Source of the DNA: Campylobacter lari subsp. lari
GTDB lineage: Bacteria; Campylobacterota; Campylobacteria; Campylobacterales; Campylobacteraceae
DNA: 64,000 nucleotides
Direction of reading: 5' to 3'
Assembly: GCF_013372185.1 (NCBI RefSeq)
Contig: NZ_CP053830.1
Location: 1,426,001 to 1,490,000 of the forward strand
Translations under genes and position numbers: made by a program
Part shown: piece by piece, positions 55,592 through 64,000 of the stretch
How the letters are laid out: each line of letters starts with the position of its first letter
Position numbering within the stretch: position 1 is the first letter of the stretch
Notes under the pieces: generated by a model
Databases searched by the model: none
The model's input: the letters and a program-made list of their open reading frames with translations, nothing else
Told to the model about the DNA's origin: nothing

Positions 55592-56170
55592 ATGAGTGAA
55601 AAAATTCCTTATCCTTGTGTGATTTTATGCGGCGGGAAGTCTTCACGCATGGGAGAAGATAAAAGCTTATTACAAGTAGATGATAAAAACTTAACTCTTT
55701 ATCAGTATGAAAAAATGTCAAAAATTTTCACTCAAGTTTTTATTAGCACCAAAAAAGATAAATTCCATCAAAAAAACTTAGCTCTTATTTTGGATGAGGA
55801 TTTAAACAACTACTCCCCGCTCATTGCCTTAAATTCCATACTTAAACATTTTCAAAATACTTATGTATTTATCCTTAGCGTGGATACTCCAAATATAAGC
55901 CAAAAAAGTATCTATACGCTTTTTCATCAACTAAAGTCACAAGACATACTTCTTGCAAGTACAAAAGAACACAAACATTATTTATGTGGATTTTATCATA
56001 GTAGAAATTTTGAAAAAACTTTACAATTTTTACAAGAAAATAACCATAAATTAGCCCTTTTTTGCTCACAAATGAAGGCAGAATTTATCAACTTTGAAAA
56101 CGAAGAAGAATTTGTCAACTTGAATTATTTTAACGAATATAAAAAATGGAAACATATGCTAAAAGCCTAA
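55592..56170 (+). CDS. mobA: Molybdenum cofactor guanylyltransferase
   Basis: Attaches GMP to molybdopterin to form the bis-MGD cofactor of formate dehydrogenase, nitrate and DMSO-type reductases. The protein has 192 residues. The nucleotide loop ILCGGKSSRMGEDKSLL (about 11-27) is the family signature, with SVDTPNISQ holding the metal Asp. GAGG lies before the ATG. It diverges from the NFACT gene and ends in a hairpin shared with the convergent antiporter. Confidence 0.95.
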   Translation: MSEKIPYPCVILCGGKSSRMGEDKSLLQVDDKNLTLYQYEKMSKIFTQVFISTKKDKFHQKNLALILDEDLNNYSPLIALNSILKHFQNTYVFILSVDTPNISQKSIYTLFHQLKSQDILLASTKEHKHYLCGFYHSRNFEKTLQFLQENNHKLALFCSQMKAEFINFENEEEFVNLNYFNEYKKWKHMLKA

Positions 56171-56184
56171 AAAAAGGCTTTTAG
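56159..56184. terminator. Bidirectional terminator after mobA
   Basis: Arms CTAAAAGCCT and AGGCTTTTAG around AAAAAA. It spans the mobA stop and precedes the stop of the minus-strand antiporter. Confidence 0.8.
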
Positions 56185-56188
56185 CTAG

Positions 56189-57541
56189 TTAAAGTAAGCA
56201 AAAAGCTATAATGCTACCCAAAATAAGCAAAGAGCCATTAAAACATAAAAAGGTTGGTATGCAAGTATCTTTGATATGATCACCTTGCTTATCTGCATTA
56301 AGCCCTACACTCACCCCCAAAGTCGTTTCACTAGCAGGCGATCCTGCATCACCTAAAGCTCCAGCAACACCGATGATAAAAATAATCGCTGCCGGAGAAA
56401 AACCAAGCTCAAGACAAATTGGACAAAATAAAGCAGCAATGATAGGAATAGTCCCAAACGAACTTCCTATGCCTATGGTGATTAAAAGTCCGATCGCCAA
56501 CATAATAAAAATAGCCAAAAAGTGACTTTGCTCCATAAAAGGCACACTTGTTTTTACAAGCTCGGCTATACCCCCACTTTGCTTTAAAACCTCTCCATAT
56601 CCTGAAGCAACAAGCATTACAAAAGCTATATAACCCATGATTTTAAGTCCATCATCAAAAACTAAATTAACTTTGTTATATTCTACCCCACCTAAAACTA
56701 CCATCAAAACAAAACCCAAAAGTCCTGATAAAGGTAAATTGTGCGTTAAAATTTGCAAAATCAAAGTCAAACCAAGACCCACCAAAACACCCCATTCTTT
56801 TTTACTCATTTTTAAATTTTCAAAATCCATTTTGCTAATTTGTTCTTCTTGATACTCTCTTGGTTTAGCATAAAATACAAACACAGCCAAAAACAAACCA
56901 ACCAACATACAAATAGCCGCAAAAGCCATAGTTTGAGAAACTTCTCCTAAACTAATTTGCACTCCATTTGAATTTAAATTATCCACAAGCAGAGTTTGAA
57001 AAATAAGCCCAAAACCCAAAGGCACTACCATATAAGGTGTGGTAAGCCCAAAAGTTAAAGCACAAGCTATAGCTCTACGGTCTATTTTTAATTGATTAAA
57101 AAGTTTTAACAAAGGTGGAATCAATAAAGGCACAAAAGCCACATGGATAGGGATTAAATTTTGCGAAAAACAAGCAATCAATGCCAAAGAAAGTATAAGT
57201 AAATATTTTTTATGTGAAATATAATGCGAAACTATTTTAATCAAATATGCTGTTAGATTGGTTTTTGATATAGCAGCAGCCACTGCTCCAAGTAAAATAT
57301 AACTTAATGCAGTTTGTAAATTTCCTTGCATACCATCAATTAAAACTTTCATAGAATCCATCATGGCTTGTGGAAGTTGAGTAAAAAATTCCACTAAAGT
57401 CAAATGCTCTACATTCATAAATTTAGACCAAACACCCACAAAAAGCCCAGAAAGCAAAACACTGAGCAAAACATTAAACCTAAAAAAACACAAAAGCGTC
57501 ATTAATACAACGCCTATAAATACTGGATTAGTTAAAAGCAT
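56189..57541 (-). CDS. Na+/H+ antiporter family protein (YuiF-like)
   Basis: The protein has 450 residues from the ATG at 57541, which has AAGGA just upstream; the frame extends 10 codons further back with no ribosome binding site. About ten to twelve hydrophobic helices. Conserved family stretches: FSQNLIPIHVAFVPLLIPPLL, GIGSSFGTIPIIAALFCPICL and GALGDAGSPASETTLGVSVGLNADKQGDHIKDTCIPTF near the end, the last typical of the Na+/H+ antiporter family that includes Bacillus YuiF. Some members are amino-acid permeases, so the substrate is not settled. It stands alone. Confidence 0.82.
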   Translation of the reverse strand: MLLTNPVFIGVVLMTLLCFFRFNVLLSVLLSGLFVGVWSKFMNVEHLTLVEFFTQLPQAMMDSMKVLIDGMQGNLQTALSYILLGAVAAAISKTNLTAYLIKIVSHYISHKKYLLILSLALIACFSQNLIPIHVAFVPLLIPPLLKLFNQLKIDRRAIACALTFGLTTPYMVVPLGFGLIFQTLLVDNLNSNGVQISLGEVSQTMAFAAICMLVGLFLAVFVFYAKPREYQEEQISKMDFENLKMSKKEWGVLVGLGLTLILQILTHNLPLSGLLGFVLMVVLGGVEYNKVNLVFDDGLKIMGYIAFVMLVASGYGEVLKQSGGIAELVKTSVPFMEQSHFLAIFIMLAIGLLITIGIGSSFGTIPIIAALFCPICLELGFSPAAIIFIIGVAGALGDAGSPASETTLGVSVGLNADKQGDHIKDTCIPTFLCFNGSLLILGSIIAFCLL

Positions 57542-57675
57542 TACATTCCTTAAATCAAAATAATTGCACATTTTAAATAATTTTCTTTAAAATACCATTT
57601 AAGTTTAAAAAATTTAAGCAAAAATTGCAAAATAAAAGCATAAAATGATAGTTTTTACTTTAAAAAAGGATACAA

Positions 57676-59352
57676 ATGAGAAGTGATGCGATCAAAAAAG
57701 GACATTTAAAAGCACCAAATCGCTCTTTACTTAGAGCATGTGGCTTAAATGATGATGATTTTAACAAGCCTTTTATAGGCGTAGCAAATAGCTACATAGA
57801 TATCATCCCAGGGCATTTTTTCTTAAACGAATATGCAAAAATCATTAAAGATGAAATTCGTAAAAATGGCTGTATTCCTTTTGAATTTAACACCATAGGT
57901 GTAGATGATGGTATAGCTATGGGGCATGATGGTATGCTTTATTCCCTGCCAAGTCGTGAAATCATTGCAAACTCTATTGAAACAGTGATGAATGCACACC
58001 AACTTGATGCGCTAATTTGTATCCCAAATTGTGATAAAATCACTCCAGGTATGCTTATGGGGGCTTTAAGAGTAAATGTACCAACCATTTTTGTAAGCGG
58101 TGGACCTATGAGAGCAGGCGTAAATAAACATGGAGAAAAAATCAGCCTAAGTTCTGTTTTTGAAGCAGTGGGAGCTTATGAGGCTAAAAAAATTAATGAA
58201 GATGATTTAAAAGATATAGAATGCAAAGCCTGTCCTAGCGGTGGATCTTGCTCGGGTATGTTTACTGCAAATTCTATGAATACTTTATGCGAGGCTATGG
58301 GTATTGCACTTGAAGGAAATGGAACTATTTTAGCACTTAGCAAAGAAAGAGAAGAGCTTTTAAGAAAAGCTGCGCGTAGAATTTGCGAGATTGCTCTTGA
58401 TGAGCGTTTTAAAATTCGCAATATCATCACTAAAAAATCCATTAATAATGCCTTGGTTGTTGATATGGCTATGGGTGGAAGCTCAAATACTATCTTGCAT
58501 ATGCTTGCTATTGCTTATGAAGCAGGTGTAAATTTGGATATAAAAGAACTCAATCACATCAGTGCTAATGTAGCTCATATAGCTAAAATCGCTCCATCTT
58601 TAAATACAGTTTATATGGAAGATATACACAAAGCAGGTGGGGTAAGTGCAGTAATGGCTGAAATAGCTAAAAAACCAGGCCATATTTTAGAACTTGACAC
58701 TCTAGATATTAGCGGAAAAACTTTAAAAGATCGCATTGAGAATGCTGATATTAAAGATGAAAACATTATAAGAAAAATAAATAATGCCTACTCAAATGTA
58801 GGTGGGCTTGCTATACTTTTTGGAAATTTAGCTGAGCAAGGCTGTGTGATAAAAACAGCAGGTATTATGGGCGAGCGTAAATTCAAAGGAAAAGCGGTTT
58901 GTTTTAACTCTCAAGAAGAAGCCATTAAAGGCATTATAAAAGGTAAAGTTAAAGAAGGTGATGTATGCGTGATACGCTATGAAGGACCAAAAGGCGGCCC
59001 TGGCATGCAAGAAATGCTTAGTCCAACTTCATTGCTCACAGGCATGGGACTTGGTGCTAAAGTTGCACTTATAACAGATGGTCGTTTTAGTGGAGCTACA
59101 AGAGGACTTAGTATAGGTCACATTTCCCCTGAAGCTGCAGAAGGTGGACTTATAGCACTTTTAGAAGATGGAGATGAGATAGAAATTGATGTGGATAATT
59201 ACAGCATCAATGCAAATTTAGCCCAAGATGAAATTGCTAAACGCAAAGCAAATTTTAAAATGCCTTATAAGCAAATAAATTCAAGATGGCTTAAAATGTA
59301 TCAAAAGCTTGTTAGTAATGCTAGCAAAGGCGGAGTTTTAGATTTAGAATAA
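57676..59352 (+). CDS. ilvD: Dihydroxy-acid dehydratase
   Basis: Penultimate step in valine and isoleucine synthesis, an iron-sulfur enzyme. The protein has 558 residues. Cluster cysteines lie in [24 protein letters not shown] and [17 protein letters not shown]. The substrate and metal segments [26 protein letters not shown] and [18 protein letters not shown] are intact. AAAAAAGGA precedes the ATG. Single gene, followed by a palindromic terminator. Confidence 0.97.
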   Translation: MRSDAIKKGHLKAPNRSLLRACGLNDDDFNKPFIGVANSYIDIIPGHFFLNEYAKIIKDEIRKNGCIPFEFNTIGVDDGIAMGHDGMLYSLPSREIIANSIETVMNAHQLDALICIPNCDKITPGMLMGALRVNVPTIFVSGGPMRAGVNKHGEKISLSSVFEAVGAYEAKKINEDDLKDIECKACPSGGSCSGMFTANSMNTLCEAMGIALEGNGTILALSKEREELLRKAARRICEIALDERFKIRNIITKKSINNALVVDMAMGGSSNTILHMLAIAYEAGVNLDIKELNHISANVAHIAKIAPSLNTVYMEDIHKAGGVSAVMAEIAKKPGHILELDTLDISGKTLKDRIENADIKDENIIRKINNAYSNVGGLAILFGNLAEQGCVIKTAGIMGERKFKGKAVCFNSQEEAIKGIIKGKVKEGDVCVIRYEGPKGGPGMQEMLSPTSLLTGMGLGAKVALITDGRFSGATRGLSIGHISPEAAEGGLIALLEDGDEIEIDVDNYSINANLAQDEIAKRKANFKMPYKQINSRWLKMYQKLVSNASKGGVLDLE

Positions 59353-59353
59353 T

Positions 59354-59382
59354 TTTCTTAATTTCTTTAAGAAATTAAGAAA
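59354..59382 (+). terminator. Palindromic terminator after ilvD
   Basis: Arms TTTCTTAATTTCTT and AAGAAATTAAGAAA, separated by one base, followed by TATCTTTTT. Two bases after the ilvD stop. Confidence 0.75.
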
Positions 59383-59426
59383 TATCTTTTTAAATGTAAA
59401 ACAAAATATGAAAAATTATGTTAAAG

Positions 59427-59514
59427 TGGCCGGGAGAAAGGGATTCGAACCCCTGGAGGTGTGACCCTCAACGGTTTTCAAGACCGCCGCTTTCGACCAC
59501 TCAGCCATCTCCCG
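59427..59514 (-). tRNA. tRNA-Ser (UGA)
   Basis: Acceptor CGGGAGA pairs with TCTCCCG, then G and an encoded CCA. Anticodon loop in GGTCTTGAAAACC reads TGA. Long variable arm of type II tRNAs (88 bases). Confidence 0.95.
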
Positions 59515-59547
59515 AAAGAATAAAAATATCAAGTGTTAACATCGCAT

Positions 59548-59621
59548 TGGAGGCGACATCCGGATTCGAACCGGAGATCAAGGCTTTGCAGGCCCATGCC
59601 TTACCGCTTGGCTATGTCGCC
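59548..59621 (-). tRNA. tRNA-Cys (GCA)
   Basis: Acceptor GGCGACA with TGTCGCC, then T and an encoded CCA. Anticodon loop in GCCTGCAAAGC reads GCA. T arm CCGGTTCGAATCCGG. 74 bases. Confidence 0.96.
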
Positions 59622-59637
59622 TTGAGTTACCAAAAAG

Positions 59638-59726
59638 TGGTGCCCGAGGCCGGACTTGAACCGGCACGGAAGAAAAATTCCGAGGGATTTTAAGTCCCTT
59701 GTGTCTACCAATTCCACCACCCGGGC
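59638..59726 (-). tRNA. tRNA-Leu (UAA)
   Basis: Acceptor GCCCGGG with CTCGGGC, A and an encoded CCA. Anticodon loop in GGGACTTAAAATCCC reads TAA. Long variable arm, 89 bases. Confidence 0.95.
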
Positions 59727-59736
59727 GGGTGATAAA

Positions 59737-59811
59737 TGGAGCGGGAAACGAGATTCGAACTCGCGACCCCAACCTTGGCAAGGTTGTGCTCTACCCCTGA
59801 GCTATTCCCGC
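59737..59811 (-). tRNA. tRNA-Gly (GCC)
   Basis: Acceptor GCGGGAA with TTCCCGC, T and an encoded CCA. Anticodon loop in AACCTTGCCAAGGTT reads GCC. First of the four tRNAs in transcription order. 75 bases. Confidence 0.96.
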
Positions 59812-59938
59812 ATTTTAAAATTGAAATTATACTTAACAAAACTTAATTTTTTATAAATTTATAATAATTAAAATTATCATATATGGACTATACTATACGG
59901 CATAATAAAAATTAAAAAATTATTTATTATAGATATAC

Positions 59939-59944
59939 TATAAT
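59939..59944 (+). promoter_or_regulatory. Putative -10 box of the first tandem chemoreceptor
   Basis: TATAAT in the context GATATACTATAATTTAAC, 35 bases before the ATG at 59980; RBS AAGGA at 59968-59972. Confidence 0.5.
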
Positions 59945-59979
59945 TTAACAAAAATTATTTTAAAAACAAGGATAGAAAT

Positions 59980-61962
59980 ATGTTTAATTTTCGAAGCTTA
60001 TCAAGTAAACTTACTTTTATAGTTGGATTGCTTATAATTGCTATTTTGATTACAGTTAATATTATTAGCTATTACCAATCAAAAAATTCAACAAGTCAGT
60101 ATCTTGAAGAAATTCAAGTGAAAACAATGTTTGATGTTAACAAAGCATATGAAATTTATGGGACAAGTAAAAGAACTGCTATTGATTCGATAGTAAAATT
60201 TATGGAGAAAAATCCGCATCCAGATATTAATGAGTTGTTTGATATTCTAGAAACCATTAGATACTCTGCTGGATATGATGTAACTTATATAGGTTTTGAA
60301 GAAGATGGAAAACTATACCAATCTAATAAAATCATAAGAAGTCCAGAGCAAACTGGTTTTGATGCAAGAACAAGACCATGGTATCAAGAAGCAAAAACAA
60401 CAGGAACACTTGTAGTTTCTGATCCTTATAAAAGTATTGAAGATGGTTCTATAACAATTTCCTACACAGCACCAATATATGTAAATGGTAAACTTTTGGC
60501 TGTAGTTGGTGGAGATTACAACCTTCATACTTTTGCAAAAGATGTGCTTATATTAGGTCATTCTCAAAGTTCATATGCGGCAGTTTATGATAAAGAAGGT
60601 CAAATTATTTTTCACGAAAATAAAGATTTAATGCTTACTAAAAATGATCTAAGTATTAATATAGCTAATGCAGCCAAAGCCAACCCTGATTTAATCGATC
60701 CAAGCAAAGAAGATTCTTTATTTTATGCAAAAGATGGTAATAACAAAACCCAAGTAGTAACTTGTGTCCAAGCTTTAAATCCTAAATATATGGTTTGTTC
60801 GATTACCGATGAATCTGTATATTCTGATGCAGTTAATGAAGTTTTATTCCAACAAGTTATTATTGCATTTATAGCCATAATCATAGCATTAATATTGGTA
60901 AGATTTGCTATTATAAAAAATTTAAAACCTATTACGGTAATTACTGCCGGCCTTAACTCATTCTTTGATTTTATCAATCATAAAACCAAAGACTCAGCTA
61001 TGATTAATGTTAATACAAATGATGAACTAGGTGCTATGGCAAAAGCTATCAATGAAAACATCACTAAAACTAAAAATGCTTTAGAACAAGATGCTAAAGC
61101 AGTAGAACAATCAGTTGAAACAGCTAAAGAAATAGAAGCTGGTAATTTAACAGCAAGAATAACAGCTATTCCTGCTAATCCTCAATTAATAGAATTAAAA
61201 AATGTATTAAATGATATGCTTAGTGTATTAGAAGAAAAAGTTGGTTCTAATATGAATGAAATTAACCGTGTATTTGATAGCTATAAAGCATTAGACTTTA
61301 CAACAGAAGTTGCTAATGCTAAAGGTGGGGTTGAAATAACTACTAATGTATTAGGTCAAGAAATAGTAGCTATGCTAAGACAATCTTCTGAATTTGCTAA
61401 TTTACTTGCAACACAAAGTGGTAAATTACAAAGTGCTGTTAGAGAATTAACAGATTCTTCATCAAGCCAAGCTTCTTCTTTGGAAGAAACAGCTGCTGCT
61501 TTAGAAGAGATTACTTCTTCTATGCAAAATGTATCTCATAAAACAAGTGAAGTAATAGCTCAAAGTGAAGAGATTAAAAATGTTACTTCTATAATAGGAG
61601 ATATAGCTGATCAAATTAATCTACTTGCATTAAATGCTGCTATAGAAGCTGCAAGAGCTGGAGAGCATGGTAGAGGATTTGCTGTTGTTGCTGATGAAGT
61701 TAGAAATTTAGCTGAGAGAACTCAAAAGTCTTTAGGTGAGATAGAAGCTAATACTAATATCTTAGTTCAATCTATTAATGAAATGGGTGAAAGTATTAAA
61801 GAACAAACTACAGGTATTACTCAAATCAATGATGCTGTAGCTCAAATTGATCATGTAACACAAGAAAATCTTAAAATAGCTAATGATAGTGCTGCAATAT
61901 CTGAAAATGTAAATAAAATAGCCAATGATATTTTAGAGGATGCTAAGAAGAAGAGGTTTTAA
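59980..61962 (+). CDS. Chemoreceptor with dCache domain and amino-acid-sensor motif
   Basis: The protein has 660 residues. Membrane helix at 11-30, dCache periplasmic domain to about 288, second helix at about 290-310, HAMP and signalling domain with tip [20 protein letters not shown]. The dCache pocket carries [10 protein letters not shown]132, W134 and Y135, then D179 44 residues after the tyrosine. This is the spacing of the dCache amino-acid motif (R126, W128, Y129 and D173 in Pseudomonas PctA), although the usual upstream Tyr is F127. An amino-acid ligand is therefore inferred. From 60949 on, the gene is almost identical to the next chemoreceptor. The C-terminus DAKKKRF carries no CheR tether. 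Confidence 0.93.
   Translation: MFNFRSLSSKLTFIVGLLIIAILITVNIISYYQSKNSTSQYLEEIQVKTMFDVNKAYEIYGTSKRTAIDSIVKFMEKNPHPDINELFDILETIRYSAGYDVTYIGFEEDGKLYQSNKIIRSPEQTGFDARTRPWYQEAKTTGTLVVSDPYKSIEDGSITISYTAPIYVNGKLLAVVGGDYNLHTFAKDVLILGHSQSSYAAVYDKEGQIIFHENKDLMLTKNDLSINIANAAKANPDLIDPSKEDSLFYAKDGNNKTQVVTCVQALNPKYMVCSITDESVYSDAVNEVLFQQVIIAFIAIIIALILVRFAIIKNLKPITVITAGLNSFFDFINHKTKDSAMINVNTNDELGAMAKAINENITKTKNALEQDAKAVEQSVETAKEIEAGNLTARITAIPANPQLIELKNVLNDMLSVLEEKVGSNMNEINRVFDSYKALDFTTEVANAKGGVEITTNVLGQEIVAMLRQSSEFANLLATQSGKLQSAVRELTDSSSSQASSLEETAAALEEITSSMQNVSHKTSEVIAQSEEIKNVTSIIGDIADQINLLALNAAIEAARAGEHGRGFAVVADEVRNLAERTQKSLGEIEANTNILVQSINEMGESIKEQTTGITQINDAVAQIDHVTQENLKIANDSAAISENVNKIANDILEDAKKKRF
60949..61896 (+). 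repeat. Near-identical chemoreceptor segment, copy 1
   Basis: Matches 63053-64000 at a constant offset of 2104 bases with no gaps and about three mismatches by eye in 948 bases. It covers the end of the second membrane helix, the HAMP region and the signalling domain. The true end of the match lies beyond the window. Confidence 0.93.
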
Positions 61963-61975
61963 AAAATTAGCAAAA

Positions 61976-62002
61976 ACATTAACTCTATTTAAGAGTTAAT
62001 GT
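61976..62002 (+). terminator. Hairpin between the tandem chemoreceptors
   Basis: Arms ACATTAACTC and GAGTTAATGT around TATTTAA. No T run follows, so termination strength is uncertain. Confidence 0.55.
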
Positions 62003-62092
62003 TAATAATATTGTATCTAGTGTTTAAATTTAATTAATATTTAGTTACATATAATATCCTTATAATAACAAAAATTTTTAGGAGAATAATTA

Positions 62093-64000
62093 ATGAAAAG
62101 CATTAAACTAAAAGTTGCTATGATTGCAAATATCATGGCGGTTATATGTCTTTTAATTTTAGGCATTGTTACATTTATTTTTGTAAAACAATCTCTTTTT
62201 GATGAAATTGTTAATTCAGAAAAAAATCGTTTAATTTCTACTAATAATCTTGTCGAAAACTTCAGAGAAAGCACTTCTAATTCTTTATTAAAATTATCCG
62301 AGACTATCCTCAGAAATCCTTATTCAAATCTTAATTCTCAAGAAGCACTAGCGCAAAATGTTGGTGTGCAACTAAAAGCTTTTAGAGATGCAGGAAATTA
62401 TTTAGCAGTATATATTGCTCAACCAGATGGTGAATTAGTTGTAAGTGATCCAGATAGTGATAGTAAAAATATTGACTATGGTTTTTATGGAAAAGCTGAT
62501 GGTTATGATGCAAGAACAAGAGAATTTTATATAGAAGCGAGGAAAAAAAATGGCTTATTTATAACTGCCTCATATATTGATGCAACCACTGGCTTACCTT
62601 GCTTTACTTACGCTATGCCTTTAAATAAAGATGGTAAATTTGTAGGTATTTTAGCGATTGATGTTTTAGTTAAAGATTTAATAGAAAATTTAAAACAAAT
62701 GCCAGGTGATTCTTTCGTTTATGATAAAAATCGTTACGCATTTGCATCTACTCATAAAAATTACACAGGAAATCATCCAAATATTTCTACAATCGCTGAT
62801 GCATTTTCAAAAACTAAAAACAACGAACCTTTCTTCTATACTAGCGCTGAAGGAAATGAAAGACTTGCCTTGTGTAATAATTCAAATGACTACACTGTAT
62901 GTAATGTTGCTTATGTTGATACAATAAACAATTCAAGTGAAAAAATTGCATACATTCAAGCTATTATAGTTATTTTCACAAGTATTTTAAGTGTTGTATT
63001 GTTGTATTTTATCGTTTCACGCTATCTTTCTCCACTAGAAAAAATCCAAACAGGCCTTAACTCATTCTTTGATTTTATCAACCATAAAACCAAAGACTCA
63101 GCTATGATTAATGTTAATACAAATGATGAATTTGGTGCTATGGCAAAAGCTATCAATGAAAACATCACTAAAACTAAAAATGCTTTAGAACAAGATGCTA
63201 AAGCAGTAGAACAATCAGTTGAAACAGCTAAAGAAATAGAAGCTGGTAATTTAACAGCAAGAATAACAGCTATTCCTGCTAATCCTCAATTAATAGAATT
63301 AAAAAATGTATTAAATGATATGCTTAGTGTATTAGAAGAAAAAGTTGGTTCTAATATGAATGAAATTAACCGTGTATTTGATAGCTATAAAGCATTAGAC
63401 TTTACAACAGAAGTTGCTAATGCTAAAGGTGGGGTTGAAATAACTACTAATGTATTAGGTCAAGAAATAGTAGCTATGCTAAGACAATCTTCTGAATTTG
63501 CTAATTTACTTGCAACACAAAGTGGTAAATTACAAAGTGCTGTTAGAGAATTAACAGATTCTTCATCAAGCCAAGCTTCTTCTTTGGAAGAAACAGCTGC
63601 TGCTTTAGAAGAGATTACTTCTTCTATGCAAAATGTATCTCATAAAACAAGTGAAGTAATAGCTCAAAGTGAAGAGATTAAAAATGTTACTTCTATAATA
63701 GGAGATATAGCTGATCAAATTAATCTACTTGCATTAAATGCTGCTATAGAAGCTGCAAGAGCTGGAGAGCATGGTAGAGGATTTGCTGTTGTTGCTGATG
63801 AAGTTAGAAATTTAGCTGAGAGAACTCAAAAGTCTTTAGGTGAGATAGAAGCTAATACTAATATCTTAGTTCAATCTATTAATGAAATGGGTGAAAGTAT
63901 TAAAGAACAAACTACAGGTATTACTCAAATCAATGATGCTGTAGCTCAAATTGATCATGTAACACAAGAAAATCTTAAAATAGCTAATGATAGTGCTGCA
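62093..64000 (+). CDS. Chemoreceptor with dCache domain, cut by window end
   Basis: Starts at ATG 62093 with TAGGAG upstream, open to base 64000 (636 codons visible). Membrane helix at 11-31, a dCache domain of its own to about 285, a second helix, then HAMP and signalling domain nearly identical to the previous receptor. The pocket motif reads Y138-D-A-R-T-R143-E-F145-Y146, with D190 44 residues on. So it keeps the upstream Tyr that the first receptor has lost, but has Phe where the amino-acid motif has Trp. A related but different ligand is likely. The few missing C-terminal residues lie outside the window. Confidence 0.93.
   Translation, partial: MKSIKLKVAMIANIMAVICLLILGIVTFIFVKQSLFDEIVNSEKNRLISTNNLVENFRESTSNSLLKLSETILRNPYSNLNSQEALAQNVGVQLKAFRDAGNYLAVYIAQPDGELVVSDPDSDSKNIDYGFYGKADGYDARTREFYIEARKKNGLFITASYIDATTGLPCFTYAMPLNKDGKFVGILAIDVLVKDLIENLKQMPGDSFVYDKNRYAFASTHKNYTGNHPNISTIADAFSKTKNNEPFFYTSAEGNERLALCNNSNDYTVCNVAYVDTINNSSEKIAYIQAIIVIFTSILSVVLLYFIVSRYLSPLEKIQTGLNSFFDFINHKTKDSAMINVNTNDEFGAMAKAINENITKTKNALEQDAKAVEQSVETAKEIEAGNLTARITAIPANPQLIELKNVLNDMLSVLEEKVGSNMNEINRVFDSYKALDFTTEVANAKGGVEITTNVLGQEIVAMLRQSSEFANLLATQSGKLQSAVRELTDSSSSQASSLEETAAALEEITSSMQNVSHKTSEVIAQSEEIKNVTSIIGDIADQINLLALNAAIEAARAGEHGRGFAVVADEVRNLAERTQKSLGEIEANTNILVQSINEMGESIKEQTTGITQINDAVAQIDHVTQENLKIANDSAA
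63053..64000 (+). repeat. Near-identical chemoreceptor segment, copy 2
   Basis: Second copy of the repeat at 60949-61896. Differences seen: one silent base in the Asn codon before HKTKDS, and two bases changing Leu to Phe in NDELGAMA against NDEFGAMA. Confidence 0.93.

Noticed and set aside
59418-59856. Apparent small proteins in the tRNA block
   Set aside because: These frames lie over four well-formed tRNA genes and have no ribosome binding sites.
1-64000. CRISPR arrays, prophage, insertion sequences or rRNA genes
   Set aside because: I saw no regularly spaced direct repeats, integrase, transposase, terminal inverted repeats around a transposase, or rRNA sequence. The only long repeats are the chemoreceptor pair and the tpsA duplication.

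Overview
The window is low-GC chromosomal DNA from a Campylobacter. Gene content and gene order fit the C. lari group. Blocks in the order known from C. jejuni are joined at new junctions: rnc-rnhA-TPR gene-dnaG; mscS-canB-Bax1-secG-frr-pyrE-RDD-nrdB; dba-dsbI; typA-(FliK-like small gene)-fliK-flgD-flgE; fbpABC; cgb; and pseudopilin-tsaD-pgp1-dxr-cdsA-(acidic protein)-NFACT-mobA. Genes are tightly packed with 4-base overlaps. I saw no prophage, insertion sequence, rRNA or CRISPR array. No gene-free stretch exceeds 300 bases; the longest are the AT-rich 40907-41172 and the tRNA block 59353-59979.

Layout. 1-4704: RNA and DNA housekeeping genes (rnc, cut by the window edge, rnhA, a LapB-like TPR/zinc-ribbon protein, dnaG, a PP-loop/NFACT-R protein). 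4728-6812: a chemoreceptor. 6988-14474: PBP1C and an alpha-2-macroglobulin lipoprotein, a coupled periplasmic defence and repair pair. 14575-15283: two small secreted paralogues joined by a hairpin that contains the second gene's ribosome binding site. 15280-21703: mechanosensitive channel, beta-carbonic anhydrase and housekeeping genes. 21827-25088: dba-dsbI disulfide system, pcm and an alpha-carbonic-anhydrase-like protein with an altered active site. 25100-32837: typA and a sigma54-driven flagellar hook operon. 32886-32988: the SRP RNA. 32990-40906: HD protein, class III Fic enzyme, Fbp iron transporter, single-domain haemoglobin, and a cyclic-peptide-type ABC exporter.

41173-49152 is the most accessory part: a two-partner secretion locus. 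Its first gene encodes a beta-helix-like protein with NNT repeats. It carries a G11 tract near the start codon and a second frameshift, so it is off in this sequence. It is followed by a TpsA exoprotein (TPS domain, EF-hand-like loop, GLUG repeats including an exact 108-bp tandem duplication, C-terminal cysteine pair) and a TpsB transporter.

49149-59352 returns to core genes (tsaD, pgp1 cell-shape peptidase, dxr, cdsA, NFACT, mobA, NhaC-like antiporter, ilvD). 59427-59811 holds four minus-strand tRNA genes (Ser, Cys, Leu, Gly). 59980-64000 holds two tandem dCache chemoreceptors that share an almost identical stretch of at least 948 bp; the second is cut by the window end.

Strongest leads for new biology: the phase-variable NNT-repeat gene as a possible extra partner of the TPS system, the FliK-derived small protein at the head of the hook operon, the hairpin that may gate translation at 14940-14967, the alpha-carbonic-anhydrase-like protein lacking key active-site residues, and the LapB-like protein beside rnhA.
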